41,466 bases of DNA. Origin: Botryococcus braunii. Taxonomy: Eukaryota; Chlorophyta; Trebouxiophyceae. The notes beneath the pieces were generated by a model. The model saw only the letters and a list, made by a program, of their open reading frames with translations, ran no database searches and was not told the origin of the DNA. Within the stretch, counting starts at the first letter, position 1, and every line of letters begins with the position of its first letter. This document shows, one piece after another, positions 34,601-41,466 of the stretch. The stretch is taken from contig KV908447.1 in assembly GCA_002005505.1 (NCBI GenBank), positions 213,705-255,170 on the forward strand, read 5' to 3'. The translations under genes were made by a program, and so were the position numbers.

Positions 34601-37187
34601 CCTCTGCTGCCAATTCCGCAGCTGCTGCGGCTGCTGCAGCAGTGAGTGCCTGCTGCCCTTACCCTTCTTCCTTCCCTGTCCTTGCCCATCTCGCTCCCCC
34701 CAAGTGTCAGTACTCGGCACCTGTGCTGCATGTGCGCAAGCTGGTTGCTGTGCGTTCCTATTGGCCATCATTCAGACAGCATGTCATTCTTTGGATTCCG
34801 TTCCCACATCCGCGTGGTCGTTTCATTCCCTAGGCCTATTCGTGTATGGGTTTTAATACAGGCCTGTCCCTCCTCTACCTGTGTTTGAGATGTGATTGCG
34901 TGGCCTGTGGTGAACTACTTTCCAACCCATCCTCCCCACTGACTTCCGAGTGTGTTCCCTGGGCATCTGCGCCGCCCCTTCATGCCCGAAGCACATCCCT
35001 ACGTTTGCAAGGCATGACTTTTCGGGAGTACTCGAGAGTTGACTGCGCAGTTTTGGCGGTAGAGACTGGCACCCATGTATGTGTATGCGTGAGCGTGCGT
35101 GCGTGTCCCGGGAGTCTCCCTTTATGCGTGTGCACATTCTCGCATGTGATCGTGATGTTCAACTCCACCCCCCTCCTCACGCCGCCCCCCCCCCCTTTGG
35201 GGGAGGTGAGGTGTGGGGCAACAGCTGGAGGATTGCTGATATTCACACTGTGGCCTTCCACCCACGTGCACGACATCGACGGTTGCTGGTTAGTTGAATT
35301 GACCTAGTTTGGCCTAGTCTATAGTCCTCTCTCGGCCCCCCATTTATTATTACAGCGACTTACTCTTCCTCATGGTGTCAATTGCTTTTGTTGCAAGAGA
35401 CATGATGCCAGTGTGCACACGTGACTAGCTGTACAGGCGAGAGAAAAGTGCTAGCTTATAAGCCAGTGAGCACTAGCATGTCACACAGAGTTGATCATGT
35501 ATTAACAGTACGAAACATGTACTAGTAGTCCAAAATATGGTGGAGGATCCAAAATTTGGCTATTTCTTTTTGTCCTGCACCAGGGAAAAGCACCAGGGAG
35601 TAACAACGCACACGGGGATCGTGCAGGGTGGATCTGGATCCAGCCCCAGCCCGACTTCTTCTCCCAAGCCCGCCTCCCCAGCACCAACAGTCAAGCCGGC
35701 AGCGGTACCGGTGCTCATCCCTGTGGTCAAGAAGGCCTCCCCGCCCCCTCCTAAAGTGGTGCCTGTCGTGGTGCCCGTTACCAAAGTTCGTAAGTCCCCC
35801 AATCACGTGCCCGCAGCCCTCGCAACGTGCTCCTCTTCCTGTTTGCTTCACCTAATTCGGTGCATGTTTCAATCCGCCATTATGAACGCTTATGGCTTTG
35901 TTTTACCACGCAAGCGTATATGCGCGCGATTCTGTGTACACATGTGGTGTTCATAACTCAGGGTTTTTCGAACGAGCTTATATGAGTATACTGATCAGCA
36001 TTCTTTTAAATCGAACTTTCGACCCCCTAGTGTACTGTGTGGGTGTCCCAAGCATTGTTTTTCATGAAATGTACTTTTGACCCCCTAGTGTACTGTGTTG
36101 GTGTCCCAAGCAATGTCTTTCATGTTGGTGATCACCCCTTAATAGTCTTCATTGACGTTCTCTGCACTTTAGGAGGCGGCCACCATAATGTGAATTTGTT
36201 GGAATTCGGGAAGTGCTCTGGGACAGATTAGCTGTCCCTCTTGTTCATATGCTCTACACCTACCCTCCACCTGCCTCACCCCCCCCCCTTCCCTCCCTCC
36301 CTCCACCACACACCTCCCTAATTTTGGTACAATACCCAGGCCTGAACCTCTACAGGATCTTTTTTTTTTTGGCAAACAAGTTTTGAGTTGACGATAAAAT
36401 TGTCACGTATCGGGATCAATTTCACTTTGTTAATATCAATAAAATTGTCACGGTTCGGGATCAATTTCTCTTTATTAATATTAATAAAATTGTCACGGAT
36501 CGGGATCAATTTCTCTTTATTAATATTTTTTCAGACAAGTTCGCCAATGAATTTGTTTAAAAATGAAGAGGAGGAATATAAGTAGTTTTTCTCTCATCTG
36601 TTTTACTATTCCAAGGCTACGTAGCTAGTATACTGAGCAGGCTGTGTTCCTGGCCTTTCACAGCATTGACAACCGTATCCGGCGCAACAAAGGTGTCCTA
36701 TCCCCCACCCCCTGCCAAGAAGGTGGTGTACGTCGTGAAGAAGGTTCCCGTCACCCTTCCCAAGATCCCCGTCGTCATCCCCGTGTCTGGCGGGAGCGGA
36801 GGAAGCGGCAGCGGTGGAAGCGGTGGCGGCGGTGCTGGTGGAGCTGCCTCTGCTGCTGCGGTACGTTCTTCGATTACTGTTACTCTGATAAACGCATACT
36901 TAACACACTGAAAAAGGAAAAGAAGTCAATCATGTCTTGGGTGATCACACATTATATCGAATATACCGTGTAATTTCACGCTCTCTTTAAGATTCAAAAA
37001 GGGGCGTTAAGTATCTATTTCGGTTCCTCTTGCAGTTAAATTTACAAGTCAGCAATGATTTGAAAGAATTCAGCGGGTTGCCACTTACCTTACTGGGTTT
37101 TGGGAGCAGGCTGCCGCTGCAGGTGCTGCAAGCGCTGCAGGAGCTGCTGCTGGAGCTGCTGCTTCCGCAGCTGCGGCTGGCCGCTAA
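31607..37187 (+). CDS. Secreted silk/elastin/extensin-like mosaic protein (7 exons)
   Basis: Probably an extracellular structural protein; family not identified. Exons: 31607-31658, 32482-32519, 33485-33616, 34570-34641, 35627-35789, 36664-36860, 37110-37187, giving 243 aa. Phases 1,0,0,0,1,0 match at every junction. Residues 1-22 are a signal peptide (NALLLVLLIGVAHG, cleavage likely after AHG), then DRKLLQ. Exon 3 is Ser/Gly-rich. Exon 4 is almost pure Ala and ends with eight Ala. Exon 5 has SPSP/SPAP motifs, an extensin-type SPPPP, and KVVPVVVPV. Exon 6 has YPPPP, VVYVVKKVPV, IPVVIPV, then GGSGGSGSGG. Exon 7 is AAAAGAASAAGAAAG and ends AAAAGR. No Cys or Trp. Poly-Ala with Gly-rich spacers recalls spidroins, VPV repeats recall elastin, and SPPPP recalls hydroxyproline-rich wall glycoproteins. 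Ser-Pro and Pro runs are likely hydroxylation and glycosylation sites in a green organism. Confidence 0.8.
32482..32519 (+). other. Mosaic protein exon 2: end of signal peptide and RKLLQ
   Basis: A 38-nt exon between CTGCAG and GTGCGG. It restores phase 1 from exon 1 and codes for VAHGVTDRKLLQ. The RKLLQ stretch right after a signal peptide is a pattern I recall from many secreted proteins of green algae. Confidence 0.75.
32807..32831. repeat. Poly-T tract (T25)
   Basis: An uninterrupted run of 25 T in intron 2 of the mosaic protein gene. In the sense direction, so possibly the oligo-A tail of an old retroposed copy on the other strand. Confidence 0.85.
33725..33748. repeat. 24-bp perfect palindrome
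   Basis: TATGATATCGTT followed by its exact reverse complement, with no spacer. It lies in intron 3 of the mosaic protein gene. Confidence 0.9.
34429..34510. repeat. Direct repeat flanking a 20-bp palindrome
   Basis: GGGGTTCTGGTGTATGTA occurs near 34429 and near 34477, each copy followed later by CTCTCTACTGGTG. Between them AGAGCCTTACGTAAGGCTCT (34448-34467) is a perfect palindrome. It lies in intron 3 of the mosaic protein gene. Confidence 0.85.
34570..34641 (+). other. Poly-Ala exon 4 of the mosaic protein
   Basis: 24 codons, 18 of them Ala: starts AAAAGAASS and ends in eight Ala. Acceptor TTGTAG, donor GTGAGT, phase 0 on both sides. Its first seven codons differ from those of exon 7 at only two third positions. 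Confidence 0.8.
36021..36124. repeat. 58-bp direct duplication
   Basis: GACCCCCTAGTGTACTGTGT starts at 36021 and again at 36079. Both are followed by GGTGTCCCAAGCA and TTTCATG with minor changes. It lies in intron 5 of the mosaic protein gene. Confidence 0.9.
36394..36528. repeat. 45-bp AT-rich tandem repeat, three copies
   Basis: Units start at 36394, 36439 and 36484: ATAAAATTGTCACGGATCGG and onward to TTTATTAATATTA. Copies 2 and 3 are nearly identical. Period 45 keeps frames open on both strands. Intron 5 of the mosaic protein gene. Confidence 0.93.
37110..37187 (+). other. Terminal poly-Ala exon 7 of the mosaic protein
   Basis: 25 codons and TAA. Starts AAAAGAASAAG and ends AAAAGR. Codons match the start of exon 4 (GCT GCC GC- GC- GGT GCT GCA). 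It directly extends the Ala block that ends exon 6, as exon 4 does for exon 3. Confidence 0.8.
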
Positions 37188-37430
37188 GCTCTGTGATCCT
37201 TGCACGTTGACATCCGTCAGCAGACACCTTAGTGCACTCCTTTTCTGGTCGTGCTCTCCTTTGAGGGACATGCGTCACGATTGTCCATTCTGCACCTTGC
37301 TTTTAAGGAACATGTGAACGTTCTGGTCTCGTCTTCGCCATGATTGGTTCTCTTGCTCTACTAGCAGCTGCTGATGCGACCTTCGGCACAACAAAAGGCC
37401 CGTGAGTGGACTGTTATTGCAGCAGTCAAT

Positions 37431-37472
37431 GGACGAGACGAGTCATGATCAGGACGAGACGAGTCGTGATCA
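37431..37472. repeat. 21-bp tandem duplication
   Basis: GGACGAGACGAGTCATGATC plus A is repeated once, with one change (CATG to CGTG). Confidence 0.9.
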
Positions 37473-38151
37473 GGAAGGAGGCCTTTGTCGGTTTGAGTGA
37501 GCGGTAGTAGCTAACGGTGTGGGGGTTGGCTGGCGTCAGCACCCTTTGGGAAGCTGCACGTGGGTATATGCTGAAGTAGAGGCCTTCGGTCCAGAGTTCC
37601 CATGTGGGGTTGGTGTGTGGCTTCCGAGTACAAGCATGCATGCTAATGGAAAACAAGCATGGCTCCCACGTGGGAGAGCACTGGACGTATGGTAGCGGGC
37701 TAGAGGCGGGGTGCACCGTCACGTGACGTTGCTTATCCCCTTTTCAAGGGTGTTAAGGCACGGGAGGTGCATATTATGCAAGATCGGTAATGTCGGTATT
37801 GCTGGTTAGTGCGTGACGGCTCACCTTGTGGGTCAGATTTTCAGCGCGATTTGTGTGCACGTTGGGGAAGTATATGTTGGTGTGGAAGTACGATTGAGGG
37901 GGGGAGAAATGGAAAGGAATTCGAAGTCGGACTTCGAAGTGGGAAGGCAGTCCACGTGGATGTTGTGGACTGTGCTTTGACTCGCGTCACGTTTTTACGG
38001 GCGGTAAGTGGTAGGCACAAAACTTGCAGAGGGACACAGAACCTGATACAAGTTTTTGTGGCTGGGTGACTGTCGTATTCTTTTTGCAACTGTGGCTGTG
38101 CGCAGAACCCAACCCTAGCACGCGGTACTCTCATACTTGCTCAGCTGAGTT

Positions 38152-38168
38152 GGGGGGGGGGGGGGGGG
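38152..38168. repeat. Poly-G tract (G17)
   Basis: The longest G run in the window, followed by TTCCCCGGG. Confidence 0.9.
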
Positions 38169-39640
38169 TTCCCCGGGTGTAGATAGGCTGGGACATTTTG
38201 TTGGATGGTTGGCTTGGGCACAGCGACAAAGGAATTTCTCGATATGGGCAAGAATTCCTTGCCCCAGGGGTGTTAGAAAGACACCTTAGGTATCCTATCC
38301 AGGATATCGATATCTCGCGATTATCGCGTCTTGCTTCAAAAAACACCAAGCACAGGTGACACCGCTATTGTTGACGACCGTCTACTGTCGCATAGTTGTA
38401 TAGGATGGAGAAACTCTTCTTCTCAAGTTGGTGGCGGTCCTCGACAAGGCAGGGAGCAGGGCGCTTGAGGAAAGCGCGGGACTCTGGCAGAAGTCCACTG
38501 CCAGTGTGACACTTTTAGGAAGTGGTAAACCACGGAGGTGCATGCCGTAATGCGGTACCGAGGGTAGTGCTGAAGCCGACCAGGGCCAACACAGGTTTCA
38601 CTTAAAAGTGCATGCAATTTCATCGACCGCTTCCTAGTTCTGGTTTGTCTCTCAATGGGCCCTCTTTCATTTCCTTGAGATGGGTTCCTTGAATGCACAG
38701 AGCATCGTCTGTCAAGCAAGTTGAAGAATTCTGCTGCAAGATTTGGGTCGTGTGACCTACGCCTAGGCCCTATATTCTCTTCTGAATGCGGAGGCGGGAT
38801 TTTGAAGCAGCACATGCGTTCGAAGATCCTCGGTCTCGTGACAGTATCCTATCTCGCAGATGATTCTTCTGTTACGTAGTAGTAGGTTCTTCCTGGAACA
38901 TTGTCAAAACAAAAGTGCGTCATCCATTGTTGAACAGGAGCAGGAATTGAGGAAAACCGGTGTATTTGTTTCTTCTTTGGCTATGGAGATTTGTTTCGTT
39001 GGTTGATGATGGTTCCATTTCATTTGGGTGATGAAGGTTCAAAGGGCATCACAGACATGTCCTCCCAAGATATATATCATGGGGAAACCTGCAGCCACGA
39101 ATCCCTGGGGAAGAGGTACTCTTTAAGCGCTCCACGTGTTTAGCACTGGGGTGTTCGTGTCTGGAAGTCAGATTGGTAAGATACAAATAAAGTAGCTTTC
39201 CTGCACAGGCGTGTACATTGTAGATTTTCACTAACATCATCCATTCCAGTCTGCGTGAGTCTCAATTGCTTGAAAGGTTCTGTTTTGACACAATTGGTCC
39301 GAAACGCTGCACTTTTTCCGTCTTGCTCTCTTTCCTTCGTACCTGTGCCATTATTGCTTGGACCGGTCTCAACATGTGTGCATGACTGCAGCATTGGGCT
39401 ATGGCCGACCCTGGGTGAGTGTGTGCACCGGTGTATGTGGTGATATGAAGGGAGGAAAGGATCTGTCGTCAAAACAACCAAAGCAACCAAAACCTGTGCG
39501 ACATTCTTCGCATTCATGTAATGCGTTGTCTGAGGGACAAGCATATGGCACTTGACACAGCTGACATGTACTACTGTTCTGAACCAACAGTTCTAGCCGC
39601 GTGGGGGAAGAGAGGAAGGGTGGAGGGGAAGGGGGGGAGG

Positions 39641-39769
<129 letters not shown>

Positions 39770-40230
39770 GGGGGGGGGGTGGCGCCACACTCATCGGGCA
39801 CACTTGATCTATATATCAGTGTTGGAAAACTGATACATCTGCGCAATTTTGCAAAAAGATTGACGCACTGCCGAGCCAGCGAGACTGTGTCTGTTGCTCC
39901 TGCAAATACATAAACATAAATTTTAAATATCTACTAATGCATTCTGATACATCCCGGTATATACATATACTGATTGTTTTAGTTGCCGGAGAGGAGAGTG
40001 GTGTCAAGCAGCTGCAGACAGTCTTGAGGATACTTCGTTTGGGACCACAGGGTAGTCCACGCCCACTTTAAAAACTAATGACACAAATACAGATACTCCA
40101 ATTGTGCAATTACAGTAAACTACTTATAAATTAAATGATCACTTATTCCGAACACTATCCTTGTACCTTGGCGAGGTACGGATCATGCCGCTTTGCTTGC
40201 ATCCCCATTCACTACAATTATTTATGTTTT

Positions 40231-40269
40231 CCCCCCAACCCCAACCCCCCGCCCGGGGGGGGGGGGGGG
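40231..40269. repeat. C-rich/G15 hairpin-prone tract
   Basis: Blocks of C6, C4 and C6 lead to GCCCGGG and a G15 run. The two arms are complementary, so the strand could fold or form a quadruplex. Confidence 0.85.
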
Positions 40270-41466
40270 CAATGCGTATAGTCTGGCCAGCCGATACTCC
40301 CATAGGCTCATTCCCACGCAAAACAACTGAATCAAATTGGAATATACGGCTGATGCTTCTTCCTTCTAGTCACCACGCCATGAAATCATAAGCTTGTACT
40401 GTCATCTGAACAGAACATCTTAGCTCTACAGATTGAAAATCCCAGTATAAGGTAAACAGCAGCACATGTTGTATGATTTCATGCTGCACAGCATGAACTC
40501 ATAAGCAGTTTCAGAAAGAAGAGCTGGCACAGTATCTGCTCTGAGCGCAGCCCACACAAGAGGAATTTCCCTCTGACCACGCATTCTCATCACGGCAAAT
40601 ACGCTTGTTTCGCTGAAGCAAGCACAAGTGCCAACCTTTGCTGTATAATACACTTTTATTACGCGTGAATGCGCGCTTTGCAACACGAACATGTTGCAAG
40701 TAACTCAGGAGTATGCAATGACCACCCGTCTCCGCAGTCCACAGGTCTTCCTTGCGACATATTTTGCTTACATTGCAAAAGACCATACCGTATTCGTGTA
40801 CCAAATCAAATGAATCACATTGTGTTTGCTCTTCAACATGCCAAACGCTGCATGCCCCGGTTTGTTGTGGCCTAACACCAAACGACCTGCTAACACCACT
40901 TTCCCGCAATAACTGGTCAGATGCCGGCTTTTGAGCTCTCATCTCAATAACCTCACGACCATCAGCAAGGGCGCGGCTATCCCCCTGCGAGCATAACTAC
41001 GAAGCATAATCAGCACCGCGAAACTTCGAATCAGCGCATTGGCGAACTACTGAATCAGCGGCTCTGAGAATCATCCAATCAGGACATCGGCGAATCATCG
41101 ACCAGCGCATCATTTGCACTGAGGCAAACCGTTAAGCCAACTTGGGAGTGACGTGAGTGTGCGTAAGCATGTGTGGCCTCCCCCCCCCCCTTCCCCCAGG
41201 GAGGGAAGGGGCAGGCAAGGACAGTGCAAAGAAGCTTGGAGGCGGCATCGATTGAGAGGGTGGTGCACGAGGCAGCGAAGAGGAGAGGCTGGGAACAAGG
41301 CCTATTGATGTCGCTTCGCCACTCCTGTGTCCTCATGCCCTTTGGGCGGGCAGTTACAGAAGAGTTGGATAAAAGACCAGCCGACGACCAGCTCTTGTTC
41401 CTAGGCAGCAACGTTGAGTAGTGCGGGCGTGCTGGGTTGGTACCAGTCGCCGCTTGCGGGCGATGA

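Noticed and set aside
36394..36528. 45-bp repeats, and the 51-bp repeats at 7279, considered as a CRISPR array
   Set aside because: Units are directly adjacent with no unique spacers, in a eukaryotic intron or spacer.
40511..40942. 143-codon minus frame
   Set aside because: No recognisable motif and within chance length.

Overview
This is eukaryotic nuclear DNA. Genes are split into many short exons with GT/AG borders, spacers are several kb long, and the window is full of (CA)n, (CT)n/(GA)n and poly-G/poly-C tracts. The green lineage (a streptophyte alga or another green alga) is the best guess. The farnesyl diphosphate synthase resembles plant enzymes at its C-terminus (ENYGKDD, LDLEGVF, AKIYKRSK). 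A secreted protein carries an RKLLQ stretch just after its signal peptide, a pattern I associate with green algae. This assignment is an inference. All gene models below were assembled by hand from reading frame, splice signals and family alignment. No search was run.

Layout: (1) 141-3636, minus: 5' part of a farnesyl diphosphate synthase gene (FPPS-1) that runs off the left edge. (2) 3637-9020: spacer with an in-frame 51-bp triplication. (3) 9021-14985, minus: complete FPPS-2, 11 exons, head-to-tail with FPPS-1. Its first exon offers two starts, one with a mitochondrial-type presequence. (4) 14986-19330: spacer dominated by a ~436-bp tandem duplication. (5) 19331-25676, minus: complete 10-exon NUF2 kinetochore gene. 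(6) 26734-29236, plus: 5-exon gene for a La-type RRM protein with a nuclear signal and a C-terminal coiled coil, divergent from NUF2. (7) 31607-37187, plus: 7-exon gene for a secreted Ala/Gly/Ser/Pro/Val mosaic protein that combines silk-like poly-Ala, elastin-like VPV and extensin-like SPPPP modules. (8) 37188-41466: no assignable gene.

The two FPPS genes supply C15 prenyl diphosphate for sterols and other isoprenoids. NUF2 acts in chromosome segregation. The RRM protein is probably nuclear and RNA-binding. The mosaic protein is probably extracellular. I see no sign that these genes form one pathway.

The most novel item is the mosaic secreted protein, in which the glycine/serine-to-poly-alanine segment appears twice with the intron at the same point. 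Next are the La-type RRM protein without a La motif and the FPPS-1 copy with a tryptophan at a chain-length position.
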